Origin: Duncaniella sp.
Lineage (GTDB): Bacteria; Bacteroidota; Bacteroidia; Bacteroidales; Muribaculaceae
DNA length: 64,000 bases
Direction: 5' to 3'
Assembly: GCA_023664955.1 (NCBI GenBank)
Contig: JAMPEV010000001.1
Span: 994,661-1,058,660 of the forward strand
Part shown: positions 43,806-53,239 of the stretch, piece by piece
Layout: every line of letters begins with the position of its first letter
How positions within the stretch are numbered: position 1 is the stretch's first letter
Notes under the pieces: generated by a model
Told to the model about the DNA's origin: nothing
The model's input: only the letters and a program-made list of their open reading frames with translations
Database searches by the model: none
Position numbers and translations under genes: made by a program

Positions 43806-43813
43806 TACTTTTG
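43806..43813 (+). promoter_or_regulatory. Probable -7 box for the lipoprotein-fucI-fucP genes
   Basis: TACTTTTG matches the -7 consensus. No TTTG is found at the optimal upstream distance; the nearest is 23 bp upstream. Leader about 55 nt before the ATG at 43874. Confidence 0.5.
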
Positions 43814-43873
43814 TGACAGAATCAAGCACGTACATAACAAGCAAACGTGCGTGTACCAATCAAGCACCCACTA

Positions 43874-45028
43874 ATGAAACATCTATATCTATTAGTCATG
43901 ATTTTGGCGGCAGTAATGACCGCTTGTGGAAATGACGAAGAATTTGTAATAAACTGTGAGATAAAGGGGCTTGGCGACAAAGGCGTGGAAATGTATTACT
44001 ACGACCGAGGCGTCAACCGTGTTACATTCCACCCCAAGGACGGGAAGGTGGAGCTACGAGGATCAGCATCAGAGTTGACCCCGATTGATGTGTTCACACT
44101 TGACAACGAACTGCTCTTCACCTGCATGGCGAAAAACGGCGATGAGCTCGAGATTAAAATGGACATGGATAAACCGGGAATAATAAGCATCAAAGGGAAT
44201 GAAGTGTCGGAAGAATATTCCAAATTCCTCACAGAGAACGTAGAACTACTCCATAACTCCCCAGATGCGGCCGGAATCAATGCCTTAATAACCGAGCAGG
44301 TAAAGAATCACCCCGCAAAAATCTCATCCTCGCTGATACTCATGACATTATTCCGTCCGGAAGGATATGAAATGCTTGCCGACTCACTAATCCATGTTCT
44401 TGACCCGGCTGCCCGGCCCGGCACATTGATGAGAAGTTTCTCGTCAATGATTGGCGAACAGGTTTCGACAAGTGCCCGGGGCAATGTCAGGGCTATGACA
44501 TTCCACACCGGACGTGACACAGTCAACGGACACGACACGATTGTAAGATTCATGCCATCGTTCCACTCCTATGGTCTGTTGGTTTTCGTTGGAGCTGACA
44601 AAAGCGACACCATCACCAATAGATTGAACGAACTTGTAAAGGATTACCAGCGCCGGAGATTGGAAATATTGGAACTGTCACTACAAAGCGACAGCACGGC
44701 ATGGAGAAATTCCATCAGTTACGACAGTGCTAAGTGGGTTCAGGCCTGGGTTCCCGGGGGAAATGCAGTGTCACAAATTCGCAATCTGTCGATACCCAAG
44801 ACTCCATTTTTCATCGTCACCGACAGCATGGGAAAACAGGTGTATCGCGGAGCATCAATCACCGCCGCCGTCGACACTCTACGCAATCGATTGAAAGGAC
44901 ATCCGTCGGAAAAAACCGAAAACGATAGTACCTCAGTGACCGCCAAGACAGTAGAGGGAGAAATTGAATTTCAGGGAGTTAATCCACATAAGGCAGTTAA
45001 TCCACACAAGAGTGTGTCTAATAATTAA
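43874..45028 (+). CDS. DUF4369/thioredoxin-like lipoprotein
   Basis: 384-aa lipoprotein; the lipobox is VMTAC (Cys near residue 17). The N-terminal part is a DUF4369-type beta domain (FVINCEIKGLGDKGVEMYYY). The C-terminal ~110 residues resemble a degenerate thioredoxin fold (IPKTPFFIVTDSMGKQVYRG) without a CxxC pair. Related proteins carry thiol-disulfide oxidoreductase activity, which is not expected here. Ends in two near-identical 18-bp repeats encoding VNPHKA and VNPHKS. The ATG at 43874 was chosen because an upstream GTG would place residues before the signal peptide. The gene lies 32 bp upstream of fucI. Confidence 0.78.
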   Translation: MKHLYLLVMILAAVMTACGNDEEFVINCEIKGLGDKGVEMYYYDRGVNRVTFHPKDGKVELRGSASELTPIDVFTLDNELLFTCMAKNGDELEIKMDMDKPGIISIKGNEVSEEYSKFLTENVELLHNSPDAAGINALITEQVKNHPAKISSSLILMTLFRPEGYEMLADSLIHVLDPAARPGTLMRSFSSMIGEQVSTSARGNVRAMTFHTGRDTVNGHDTIVRFMPSFHSYGLLVFVGADKSDTITNRLNELVKDYQRRRLEILELSLQSDSTAWRNSISYDSAKWVQAWVPGGNAVSQIRNLSIPKTPFFIVTDSMGKQVYRGASITAAVDTLRNRLKGHPSEKTENDSTSVTAKTVEGEIEFQGVNPHKAVNPHKSVSNN

Positions 45029-45060
45029 TGGCACGTTAAAATCTCACAAATAAACATATC

Positions 45061-46839
45061 ATGAAAACCTACCCTAAAATTGGAATCCGTCCCACTATCG
45101 ACGGCCGTCAAGGAGGCGTTCGCGAAAGCCTTGAAGAGAAAACAATGAACTTGGCAAAGGCAGTTGCCAATCTCATTTCCACTAACTTACATTATCCCGA
45201 TGGCACACCGGTACAATGTGTCATTGCCGACAGCACTATCGGTCGAGTGCCCGAATCAGCAGCATGTGCAGAGAAATTCGAGCGAGAAGGCGTAGGAGCC
45301 ACTATCACCGTGACATCCTGCTGGTGCTACGGTTCAGAAACAATGGACATGAACCCCCATTGGCCAAAGGCCGTGTGGGGATTCAACGGCACAGAGCGTC
45401 CGGGTGCCGTTTACCTCGCAGCCGTGCTTGCCGCCCATGCCCAGAAGGGTCTACCCGCATTCGGCATCTATGGACATGACGTCCAGGACCTCGATGACAA
45501 CACCATCCCTGCCGATGTTGCCGAAAAAATACTCCGCTTCACCCGTGCCGCAGTGGCAGTAGCCCTCATGCGCGGCAAATCCTATTTGTCAATAGGTTCA
45601 GTAGCAATGGGTATAGCAGGTTCTATTGTCAATCCCGACTTCTTCCAGGAATATCTTGGTATGCGTAATGAGTCAGTCGACGAGACAGAAATCATCCGCC
45701 GCATGACCCTCGGTATCTACGACCAGGAAGAATACGCCAAGGCAATGGCATGGACTGAGAAATATTGCAAACCACACGAAGGAGAAGACTTCAAAAACCG
45801 TCCCGAAAAGCGTAAAACACGCGAAGAGAAGGATGCTGACTGGGAATTCGTTGTAAAAATGATGATTATCGTCCGCGACCTCATGAAAGGCAATCCCAAG
45901 CTCCGTGAAATGGGCTTCAAAGAGGAAGCTCTCGGACATAATGCGATAGCGGCCGGATTCCAGGGACAGCGCCAGTGGACTGACTTCTATCCCAACGGCG
46001 ACTTCACTGAGGCATTGATGAACACCTCGTTTGACTGGAACGGTATCCGTGAAGCATTCGTGCTCGCGACTGAGAATGACGCTTGCAATGGTGTGGCTAT
46101 GCTCTTCGGACACCTTCTTACCGGTCGTGCACAGATATTCAGCGACGTGCGTACTTATTGGAGCCCGGAGGCAGTCTACCGTGTTACCGGCAAGCAGCTG
46201 ACAGGCCGGGCATCAGGTGGTATGATACACCTCATCAATTCCGGTGCCACCACCCTTGACGGGTCAGGACAATCGGTAGGCGAAAATGGCGCCCCCATCA
46301 TGAAACATCACTGGGAAATGACCCGGGAGGATGTTGACAAGTGCCTCAATGCCACAACCTGGTATCCGGCCGACCGTGACTACTTCCGCGGCGGCGGTTT
46401 CTCATCCAACTTCCTCACCAAGGGCGGAATGCCTGTGACCATGATGCGTCTTAACCTAATTAAAGGCCTTGGCCCCGTGCTTCAAATCGCCGAAGGGTGG
46501 ACTGTAGATGTCGACCCTGAAATCAATAAAGCGCTTGACATGCGCACCGACCCAACTTGGCCCACCACCTGGTTTGTGCCTCGCTTGTGCCCCAATCGCG
46601 ACGCCTTCAAGGATGTCTACTCAGTAATGAACAATTGGGGAGCCAACCATGGCGCAATCTCCTATGGACATATCGGACAGGATCTCATCACCCTGGCGTC
46701 TATCCTCCGTATCCCGGTGTGCATGCACAATATCGAGGATGACAAGATATTCCGTCCGGCCGCATGGAATGCCTTCGGAATGGACAAGGAAGGCGCCGAC
46801 TATCGCGCATGTGCCAACTACGGTCCCATATACAAGTAA
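45061..46839 (+). CDS. fucI: L-fucose isomerase
   Basis: 592-aa manganese-dependent ketol isomerase, L-fucose to L-fuculose (also D-arabinose). The start [19 protein letters not shown] is typical. The metal-ligand Glu lies in [14 protein letters not shown] near residue 340, the Asp in the following [12 protein letters not shown] region, and the C-terminal ends with ACNYGPIYK. Cytoplasmic hexamer. Followed by fucP. fucK and fucA are not in the window, so later steps must be elsewhere. Confidence 0.97.
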   Translation: MKTYPKIGIRPTIDGRQGGVRESLEEKTMNLAKAVANLISTNLHYPDGTPVQCVIADSTIGRVPESAACAEKFEREGVGATITVTSCWCYGSETMDMNPHWPKAVWGFNGTERPGAVYLAAVLAAHAQKGLPAFGIYGHDVQDLDDNTIPADVAEKILRFTRAAVAVALMRGKSYLSIGSVAMGIAGSIVNPDFFQEYLGMRNESVDETEIIRRMTLGIYDQEEYAKAMAWTEKYCKPHEGEDFKNRPEKRKTREEKDADWEFVVKMMIIVRDLMKGNPKLREMGFKEEALGHNAIAAGFQGQRQWTDFYPNGDFTEALMNTSFDWNGIREAFVLATENDACNGVAMLFGHLLTGRAQIFSDVRTYWSPEAVYRVTGKQLTGRASGGMIHLINSGATTLDGSGQSVGENGAPIMKHHWEMTREDVDKCLNATTWYPADRDYFRGGGFSSNFLTKGGMPVTMMRLNLIKGLGPVLQIAEGWTVDVDPEINKALDMRTDPTWPTTWFVPRLCPNRDAFKDVYSVMNNWGANHGAISYGHIGQDLITLASILRIPVCMHNIEDDKIFRPAAWNAFGMDKEGADYRACANYGPIYK

Positions 46840-46857
46840 TTAAATTCCACCATTACC

Positions 46858-46890
46858 GGGTGTTGCGACCCATCACGGCTTGCAACACCC
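46858..46890 (+). terminator. Intercistronic hairpin between fucI and fucP
   Basis: GGGTGTTGC (46858-46866) pairs perfectly with GCAACACCC (46882-46890) over a 15-nt loop and is followed by TATACCTTTC. It may lower fucP expression or protect the upstream mRNA rather than end transcription. Confidence 0.5.
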
Positions 46891-46906
46891 TATACCTTTC
46901 CACTCC

Positions 46907-48220
46907 ATGTACGATAACAAATCACTCCTCGGCGGAAAAGGGATAAGCATCATCCTTCCGTTCATACTCATTACATCATGCTTCGCCCTGTGGGGATTCG
47001 CCAACGACATCACTAACCCGATGGTCAAAGCATTCTCCAAAATCTTCCGCATGAGCGTCACCGATGGCACTTTGGTACAGGTAGCTTTCTACGGCGGCTA
47101 CTTCGCCATGGCATTTCCGGCGGCAATGTTCATACGCCGATATTCTTACAAGGCCGGTGTGCTTCTCGGCTTAGGGCTATATGCCGTCGGAGCATTTCTG
47201 TTCTATCCCGCCATGTTGTCAGGCTTTTATTTCCCCTTTCTAATCGCCTACTTCATATTGACCTGCGGGCTTTCATTTCTTGAGACAAGCTGTAACCCCT
47301 ATATTCTTTCGATGGGACCGGAGGAGACAGCCACACGTCGACTCAACCTCGCTCAATCGTTCAACCCGATGGGGTCGCTGTTAGGCATGTGGGTTGCCAT
47401 GAATTTCATCCAGGCCAAGCTCAATCCGATGGAGACAGCCGACCGTGCCAACCTTAGCGATGCAGAGTTTGAAGCGATACGTGATGCCGACCTAAGCATA
47501 CTGATTGAGCCATATCTGTTCATCGGAATTGTCGTCCTTGTCATGCTCGCCATAATTGCCATGACTAAAATGCCAAAAAACGGTGACAAAGCTCATGGCA
47601 TACACTTCATGCACTCCATCAAAAGGATATTCTCACTGAGCCGATACCGCGAAGGAGTGGTTGCACAATTCTTTTATATCGGTGCCCAGATTATGTGCTG
47701 GACTTTCGTAATCCAGTATGGCACTCGTATTTTCATGGCAGAGGGGATGGATGAGAAAGCAGCCGAAGTATTGTCACAAAAATATAATATCGTGGCAATG
47801 ATCATCTTCTGCTGCAGTCGCTTTATCTGCACATTCCTAATGCGGTTCATCCATGCCGGGAAACTCCTCACAATACTTGCTATCGTCGCCGGAATACTGA
47901 CAATCGGCGTCATGACATTCCAAAACATTGCCGGACTATACTGTCTCGTGTCCGTATCATCCTGCATGTCACTGATGTTCCCAACAATTTACGGCATTGC
48001 CCTCGACAGGCTCGGGGAAGATGCCAAATTCGGGGCCGCCGGCCTTATTATGGCAATCTTGGGAGGATCGGTACTCCCACCGCTACAGGCCATGATTATC
48101 GATCAAGGCACTATCTTAGGCTATCCTGCTGTCAATCTTTCCTTCATACTCCCCTTCATATGCTTCATGGTAGTAGCGGTCTACGGCATAAACCGCATAC
48201 GCTTCAAAGAGGATGCATAA
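46907..48220 (+). CDS. fucP: L-fucose:H+ symporter permease
   Basis: 437-aa MFS permease of the FucP type with about 12 helices. FALWGFANDITNPMVKAF (residues about 27-44) holds the Asp of helix 1 used for proton coupling (Asp46 in E. coli), and FLETSCNPYI in helix 4 the Glu that binds substrate (Glu135). Starts at ATG 46907; an in-frame TTG at 46880 lies inside the upstream hairpin and is not preferred. Pairs with fucI for fucose uptake and first use. Confidence 0.95.
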   Translation: MYDNKSLLGGKGISIILPFILITSCFALWGFANDITNPMVKAFSKIFRMSVTDGTLVQVAFYGGYFAMAFPAAMFIRRYSYKAGVLLGLGLYAVGAFLFYPAMLSGFYFPFLIAYFILTCGLSFLETSCNPYILSMGPEETATRRLNLAQSFNPMGSLLGMWVAMNFIQAKLNPMETADRANLSDAEFEAIRDADLSILIEPYLFIGIVVLVMLAIIAMTKMPKNGDKAHGIHFMHSIKRIFSLSRYREGVVAQFFYIGAQIMCWTFVIQYGTRIFMAEGMDEKAAEVLSQKYNIVAMIIFCCSRFICTFLMRFIHAGKLLTILAIVAGILTIGVMTFQNIAGLYCLVSVSSCMSLMFPTIYGIALDRLGEDAKFGAAGLIMAILGGSVLPPLQAMIIDQGTILGYPAVNLSFILPFICFMVVAVYGINRIRFKEDA

Positions 48221-48243
48221 AAAAGTAAATCAACTAACTACAT

Positions 48244-48290
48244 AATGGATATTTCCACATCATCAACGGTGGGAATATCCATTTTTCATT
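48244..48290 (+). terminator. Terminator of fucP
   Basis: AATGGATATTTCCAC pairs with GTGGGAATATCCATT (one T-G), then TTTCATTTT. Confidence 0.85.
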
Positions 48291-48391
48291 TTATGATGTA
48301 ACATTTTGGGTAATTCTCCGTCTATTAGATAGAACGGACAAAATGACACAAATAAGTCAGTTCAACTTCACGGAAAAATCGAACCAATCTA

Positions 48392-48898
48392 ATGACCCGG
48401 AAAGAGTTTGAAACTATGGTCCCAGCGTTGAGGGAGCGCATTGTCGCGATGGTCAGGCGAATGTCGGCAGAGGCCGATTCCGACCTTGCCGACGATGTGG
48501 CACAGGACACCCTGCTGAAACTCTGGACCATGCGTGACCGACTCGAAACCTACCGCAGCATCGAAGCCCTCACGATGGTGATTGCTCGAAACCGGGCTAT
48601 AGACCTTCTGAGAAATCCGCTCGGAGCTACGGTGACGATTGACGATGCATCGCAACATTACGATTCGTCACTCACTGCCGAAGAACGTCTCATAGTATTG
48701 GAAGAGCGAACAGAGATTGATGAAATAATAACATCGCTCCCTTCAGCCCAACAAGCTATTTTGAAAATGAAGCATCTCGACGGACTCGAAGTCAACGAAA
48801 TAGCAAAGCTCACCGGTTCATCACCGGGCGCCATAAGAGTGTCACTGTCCCGTTCACGGCATCAGATAAAAGAAATTTTTTTGAATCGACAGAAATGA
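48392..48898 (+). CDS. ECF-type sigma factor
   Basis: 168-aa sigma-70 family protein with region 2 (LADDVAQDTLLKLWTMRDRL and VIARNRAIDLLRN) and region 4 (LPSAQQAILKMKHLDGLEVN followed by LTGSSPGAIRVSLSRSR). Overlaps the next gene by ATGA. This overlap with a membrane protein of putative anti-sigma type suggests a signal-controlled module. A bulged inverted repeat (CCGTCTAT..ATAGAACGG, near 48318-48336) lies upstream and could be a regulator site. Confidence 0.9.
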   Translation: MTRKEFETMVPALRERIVAMVRRMSAEADSDLADDVAQDTLLKLWTMRDRLETYRSIEALTMVIARNRAIDLLRNPLGATVTIDDASQHYDSSLTAEERLIVLEERTEIDEIITSLPSAQQAILKMKHLDGLEVNEIAKLTGSSPGAIRVSLSRSRHQIKEIFLNRQK

Positions 48899-49476
48899 AA
48901 GGTATAGATAATAATAATTACTCGTTTTGGGTAGATAAATTTCTCAATGGGGAGACCACCTGCCGGGAAGAGAAGGAATTATATGCCTACTTTTCCCAGC
49001 CTGTCCTACCGAAGGATGCAGAACCCTACAGGGAGATGTTTGGCTGGTACTCTTCATTGCAGGCCACATCGCAGGCAACCACATCTGCGAATGCCGACAT
49101 TCCCACCGAAAGCAAAGATGAGACATCGCGCGTGAGGATTCTACACCTTCGCCCTTGGCAATGGATCAGCGTAGCGGCCACAGTGGCAATTCTTTTGACA
49201 GTCGGATTCATTTTCCAGCCTTCACGCGAATATGTGAGCGAAGAGTACATGGCCTACCAGGGGAGCTATATAATCCGGGATGGGAAGAAGATTACCGATC
49301 TCAATATAGTGGTGCCTGAGATTCTCCGCACGGAGCAGATGCTGAATGAACGAGTGAGCGATATGGACCGCTCATTTGAGGAGATGAACAATGCCGTGAT
49401 GAATGCTGTGTCATCTGACCTTGATATGTCCAACCCGGCTGTGAGAGAAGCCGTTGAAACAGCATTGGAATTTTGA
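48895..49476 (+). CDS. Single-pass membrane protein, putative anti-sigma factor
   Basis: 193 aa. The N-terminal cytoplasmic part (FLNGETTCREEKELYAYFSQ) resembles the start of FecR-like or other Bacteroidota anti-sigma proteins. One transmembrane helix is seen (WISVAATVAILLTVGFIF, about residues 84-101). The periplasmic part ends with a helical region (ILRTEQMLNERVSDMDRSFE). No zinc-binding HC2 motif is present. Start codon overlaps the sigma stop (ATGA). Function inferred from context and topology. Confidence 0.7.
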   Translation: MKGIDNNNYSFWVDKFLNGETTCREEKELYAYFSQPVLPKDAEPYREMFGWYSSLQATSQATTSANADIPTESKDETSRVRILHLRPWQWISVAATVAILLTVGFIFQPSREYVSEEYMAYQGSYIIRDGKKITDLNIVVPEILRTEQMLNERVSDMDRSFEEMNNAVMNAVSSDLDMSNPAVREAVETALEF

Positions 49477-49512
49477 CAACCTAATGATCAATATAAGTAA
49501 ATAAACGAAATT

Positions 49513-50370
49513 ATGATGGGATTACGTAACATATTCATCGCGATTTGCCTTACCCTGCTACCGACATTGGCATCCGCTCAGTCATCAATCTATAAAATTG
49601 TGGAATCACTCGAAGATGACAAGAATGTAGAGAATGTGCTCTATTCCGAGCAGCGCGACCTTAAGACAAAAAAGGTTGTCAAATCATCACGCATCATAAA
49701 ATTTTCAAGCGATAAACTGGCAGCGAAGCTAATCTCAGCCTTCAAAAAGGAACGCGAGAATGCAATCTCCTTTAAATCAGTAAGCCAGCCCTCGAATACG
49801 GTTTACGAAATGTCATTCAATGATGGAGAAGGAAACACTTCGAAGTACACCCTCGCCCAGCAGGAAGGAAACTGGATTCTGTCAGTGAGCGTACTAAATA
49901 GCGCACGTACAACTAAACGCACTACCACTCGACGCACCAATACCCGACGCACCAATGCCAGTAGTAGCCGAAGCAAGAACACAAGTTATCAAATCATTGA
50001 GACAACTACGGTTAGCGATCCCGACCTACATATCTATCTTTCCAGTATAGATGACAATGATCGCATCTCATCAGGCGATTTATTGGAAAACGACTTTGAG
50101 AATCAAGGCAACGAGGATATTTTAGTAGCCAAGGAAACCGATAATGGCTGTGAAACATACATCATTCGCGGCAACTCATCAAAGTCAAGCTCAAAATCTT
50201 CTAAAACTTCTAAACGTTCTAAATCTTCTAAGGCAAAATCTAAATCAAAATCTAAATCCTCAAAAACATCGTCATTCTCCAAATCCTCCACCACCACTAC
50301 CATAACCAACCAAGGGACAGTGGTGTACAAATCGCCCAACGGCGAAGTTACATATATTAGATATAAGTGA
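49513..50370 (+). CDS. Secreted protein with Ser/Lys-rich low-complexity region
   Basis: 285 aa with a signal peptide (MMGLRNIFIAICLTLLPTLA, cut near ASAQS). Residues 22-130 form a small domain (KIVESLEDDKNVENVLYSEQ, later IISAFKKEREN) perhaps of a DUF5024-like family, though I am not certain of the family. Then comes a Thr/Arg-rich stretch (TTKRTTTRRTNTRRTN), an acidic patch and, from about residue 220 on, a Ser/Lys repeat stretch (SKSKSKSSKTSS). The basic low-complexity tail may contact anionic envelope polymers. Third gene after the sigma and its membrane partner, 36 bp apart, likely same operon. Confidence 0.7.
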   Translation: MMGLRNIFIAICLTLLPTLASAQSSIYKIVESLEDDKNVENVLYSEQRDLKTKKVVKSSRIIKFSSDKLAAKLISAFKKERENAISFKSVSQPSNTVYEMSFNDGEGNTSKYTLAQQEGNWILSVSVLNSARTTKRTTTRRTNTRRTNASSSRSKNTSYQIIETTTVSDPDLHIYLSSIDDNDRISSGDLLENDFENQGNEDILVAKETDNGCETYIIRGNSSKSSSKSSKTSKRSKSSKAKSKSKSKSSKTSSFSKSSTTTTITNQGTVVYKSPNGEVTYIRYK

Positions 50371-50389
50371 TAAGTGTCCCCCATCTCAT

Positions 50390-50420
50390 TTTGATATCCC
50401 GATAGATTTGATTAACTTTG
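50390..50420 (+). promoter_or_regulatory. Consensus promoter of gltX-argC
   Basis: TTTG (50390-50393), 19 bp, TAACTTTG (50413-50420); leader of about 50 nt. Confidence 0.8.
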
Positions 50421-50478
50421 TGGCGGAATTAAGTTCACTAATTCCGATTATCCAAAAGTAAAAAATCTAAGAAAATAT

Positions 50479-52011
50479 ATGGACCGAAAAGTCAGAGTGA
50501 GATTTGCCCCCTCCCCCACAGGGCCCCTACACATCGGCGGCGTGCGCACCGCCCTCTACAATTACCTTTTTGCCCGTCGTCATGGTGGTGATATGATTCT
50601 CAGAATCGAGGACACTGACTCCCACCGCTTTGTGCCGGGCGCTGAAGATTACATCAACGAGGCCCTCGCATGGCTTGGCATCAAGATTGACGAAGGGGTG
50701 AGAGAAGGCGGAAACTATGGTCCTTACAAGCAGAGCGAACGCCGCGACATATATCGTGAGCATGTGAAAATGCTCCTTGACAACGGCAAAGCTTACATCG
50801 CATTCGATACTCCCGAAGAACTCGAAGCCGCCCGTAATGCTATCCCTAACTTCCAGTATGACGCTTCGACACGCGGCAGTATGCGCAACTCACTTTCACT
50901 TCCGGCCGAGGAGGTGAAGCGATTGATTGACGAGGGGACACCCTATGTGGTGCGATTCCTAATCGAGCCAGGTCGCGATGTGGTGGTTGACGATATGCTC
51001 CGCGGCAAAGTCACCATCAACTCTTCAATCCTTGACGATAAAGTGCTTTATAAGAGCGCCGATGACCTCCCAACTTACCACCTTGCCAACATCGTTGACG
51101 ACCACCTCATGGAAGTGTCGCACGTGATTCGCGGCGAAGAATGGCTACCTTCAGCACCCCTCCACGTGCTTCTTTACGAGGCTTTCGGATGGAGTGACAC
51201 ACGCCCTCAGTTTGTGCATCTGCCACTCCTTCTTAAGCCCGATGGCAAAGGGAAGCTCTCAAAGCGCGACGGTGACCGCCTCGGTTTTCCGGTGTTCCCA
51301 CTCGAATGGCATGACCCTGCATCAAGGGCCATTTCAACCGGCTACCGCGAATCCGGCTATTTGCCTGAAGCCGTAATCAATTTCCTTGCCCTGTTAGGCT
51401 GGAATCCCGGCGATGACACTGAGATTATGAACATGGATGAGTTGATTGAGAAATTCTCATTTGACCATTGCTCGCGTTCCGGTGCTAAGTTTGCCTACGA
51501 CAAGGGGCGTTGGTTTAACCATGAGTATCTACAAAAGACTCCCGATGAAGAACTCGCCCGCCTATTCCGGCCCGTACTCGCTGCCCGCGGAGTGAACAAC
51601 GAAGGTTTCAGCGATGAATATATGGCAAAAGTAGTGTCACTTGTGAAAGGACGAATTAACTTCGTAGCCGACCTTTGGGATCAAGCTAAATTCTTCTTCG
51701 TTGCCCCGACTGAATATGCCGAAAAAGACATCAAAAAACGCTGGAAAGAAGATACACCCCAAATTCTCACTGAATTAATAGATGTACTTAAAGTCCTTCC
51801 CGACTTCAGTTCAGCTGCAGCCGAACCTATCGTACTCAAATGGGTCGATGACCATGGCTATCACTTAGGAAATGTGATGAATGCGTTCCGGCTAACCCTC
51901 GTGGGCGAATGTAAAGGTCCGCATATCTTTGACATAACCGAACTTCTCGGTAAAGAGGAGACCGTACGCCGCATTCAAAAAGGCATCGAAACAATCAAAC
52001 CCCTCTCCTGA
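50479..52011 (+). CDS. gltX: Glutamate-tRNA ligase
   Basis: 510-aa class I aminoacyl-tRNA synthetase that charges tRNA-Glu. [20 protein letters not shown] contains the HIGH-type motif (HIGG) and GKLSKRDGD the KMSKS-type motif (KLSKR). The C-terminal anticodon-binding part starts around residue 330. Standard length. Transcribed with argC, whose ATG follows only 3 bp after the stop codon. Confidence 0.97.
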   Translation: MDRKVRVRFAPSPTGPLHIGGVRTALYNYLFARRHGGDMILRIEDTDSHRFVPGAEDYINEALAWLGIKIDEGVREGGNYGPYKQSERRDIYREHVKMLLDNGKAYIAFDTPEELEAARNAIPNFQYDASTRGSMRNSLSLPAEEVKRLIDEGTPYVVRFLIEPGRDVVVDDMLRGKVTINSSILDDKVLYKSADDLPTYHLANIVDDHLMEVSHVIRGEEWLPSAPLHVLLYEAFGWSDTRPQFVHLPLLLKPDGKGKLSKRDGDRLGFPVFPLEWHDPASRAISTGYRESGYLPEAVINFLALLGWNPGDDTEIMNMDELIEKFSFDHCSRSGAKFAYDKGRWFNHEYLQKTPDEELARLFRPVLAARGVNNEGFSDEYMAKVVSLVKGRINFVADLWDQAKFFFVAPTEYAEKDIKKRWKEDTPQILTELIDVLKVLPDFSSAAAEPIVLKWVDDHGYHLGNVMNAFRLTLVGECKGPHIFDITELLGKEETVRRIQKGIETIKPLS

Positions 52012-52014
52012 CGT

Positions 52015-52986
52015 ATGATTAAAGTTGGAATTATTGGAGGCTCGGGATATGCCGCCGGTGAGTTGGTAAGAATACTTATCAATCATCCCGATGTGGAATT
52101 GAAATGGGTACATTCACGCACAATGGGTGGCCAGCGAATTGTGGATGTTCATCAGGGACTGCATGGCGAAATTGACATGAACTTCTCCAGCACTTACGAC
52201 CTTACCAACATCGACGTGCTGTTCTGTTGCCGTCCCGCAGGCAAGACAAAGGAATTTCTCGCTCAAAATGAGATTCCGGAAAAGCTGAAAATCATCGACC
52301 TTGCCCGCGACTACCGCATCGAGGATGGCACCCACGACTTCGTATACGGACTTTCGGAACTCAACCGCAAACCGATGGTACGCGGAGCCCTCCATGTGGC
52401 CAATCCCGGTTGCCTTGCCATGGTGGTTGAACTATCACTCCTTCCTCTCGCAAAGAGCATGTTGCTTAATAGCGATATCCACACCACCATCATAACAGGT
52501 AGCACCAGTGACGGTGGCGAACTTCGACCGTCGTCTCACTATTCACGGCGCAACGACAACTTGGTTGTTTACCGTCCCTTTGCCCATCAGCAATTGCCGG
52601 AAATTATGCAGTCTCTCCACACTATGCAGCCAAGTTTCAACTCCAGATTGCTCATGATTCCGATTCGCGGCCCGTTCTCACGTGGCATAATGGCTGTAAG
52701 CTATCTCGACTGTCCTCTTGAGCTTCCGGAAGTTATCAAAATTTACCGCGACTATTTCGATGATCATAACTTCACTTTCATCACTTCCAAAATACCGGAT
52801 TTAAAAGATGTGGTGAACACAAACAAGTGCATTATCCATCTTGACAAAATTGACGGTAAATTGATGATTACCGCCGTGATTGACAATCTATTGAAGGGCG
52901 GTGCCGGAAACGCTGTACACACAATGAACCTGCTCTTCGGACTTCAGGAAACCACCGGTTTAACCATGAAATCCGTGGCATTCTGA
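52015..52986 (+). CDS. argC: N-acetyl-gamma-glutamyl-phosphate reductase
   Basis: 323-aa NADPH-dependent reductase of arginine synthesis (third step). GIIGGSGYAAGELVRIL is the Rossmann start, and the active-site Cys sits in VANPGCLAMV near residue 132. The segment GSTSDGGELRPSSHYSRRND is the family equivalent of the GxSGAG..H loop, with the catalytic His nearby in PFAHQQLPEI. Cotranscribed with gltX. Other arginine genes (argB, argD, argG) are not in the window. Confidence 0.93.
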   Translation: MIKVGIIGGSGYAAGELVRILINHPDVELKWVHSRTMGGQRIVDVHQGLHGEIDMNFSSTYDLTNIDVLFCCRPAGKTKEFLAQNEIPEKLKIIDLARDYRIEDGTHDFVYGLSELNRKPMVRGALHVANPGCLAMVVELSLLPLAKSMLLNSDIHTTIITGSTSDGGELRPSSHYSRRNDNLVVYRPFAHQQLPEIMQSLHTMQPSFNSRLLMIPIRGPFSRGIMAVSYLDCPLELPEVIKIYRDYFDDHNFTFITSKIPDLKDVVNTNKCIIHLDKIDGKLMITAVIDNLLKGGAGNAVHTMNLLFGLQETTGLTMKSVAF

Positions 52987-53051
52987 GATAAGAAACAAAA
53001 ACGACACAAAACCCGGAAAGTAAAATTAAAAAAATACAACATTTTTGAGGT

Positions 53052-53093
53052 CCATACGGATGCGGGAACAATTCTCACTCCGTATGGTTTTTT
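53052..53093 (+). terminator. Terminator of gltX-argC
   Basis: CCATACGGA (53052-53060) pairs exactly with TCCGTATGG (53079-53087), followed by TTTTTTATC. Confidence 0.9.
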
Positions 53094-53129
53094 ATCATTA
53101 GACTGAAAAGCGAACATTAATTTATGTTA

Positions 53130-53164
53130 AATTATAGTACTTGGTATTGCATAGTACTATAATT
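53130..53164 (+). promoter_or_regulatory. Probable PadR operator
   Basis: Perfect 12-bp inverted repeat (AATTATAGTACT, 11 bp, AGTACTATAATT). It covers the -33 region of the padR promoter. Position directly upstream of padR suggests autorepression. Confidence 0.75.
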
Positions 53165-53177
53165 ACCTATAACTTTG
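53147..53177 (+). promoter_or_regulatory. padR-pspC promoter
   Basis: TTG (53147-53149), 20 bp, TAACTTTG (53170-53177). Overlaps the right arm of the inverted repeat at 53130-53164. An in-frame TTG at 53141 lies inside this region and is not a credible start. Confidence 0.7.
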
Positions 53178-53239
53178 CAGTGTGGATGGGAGAAAACCAC
53201 TCGTTAATCCTCATTATCCTCCCATTCCAATTAGGGAAA

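Noticed and set aside
44977..45012. DnaA-box-like TTAATCCACA pair as a replication origin
   Set aside because: Each has an extra base relative to TTATCCACA, only two are present, they are in a coding region, and no dnaA, AT-rich unwinding region or other boxes are near.
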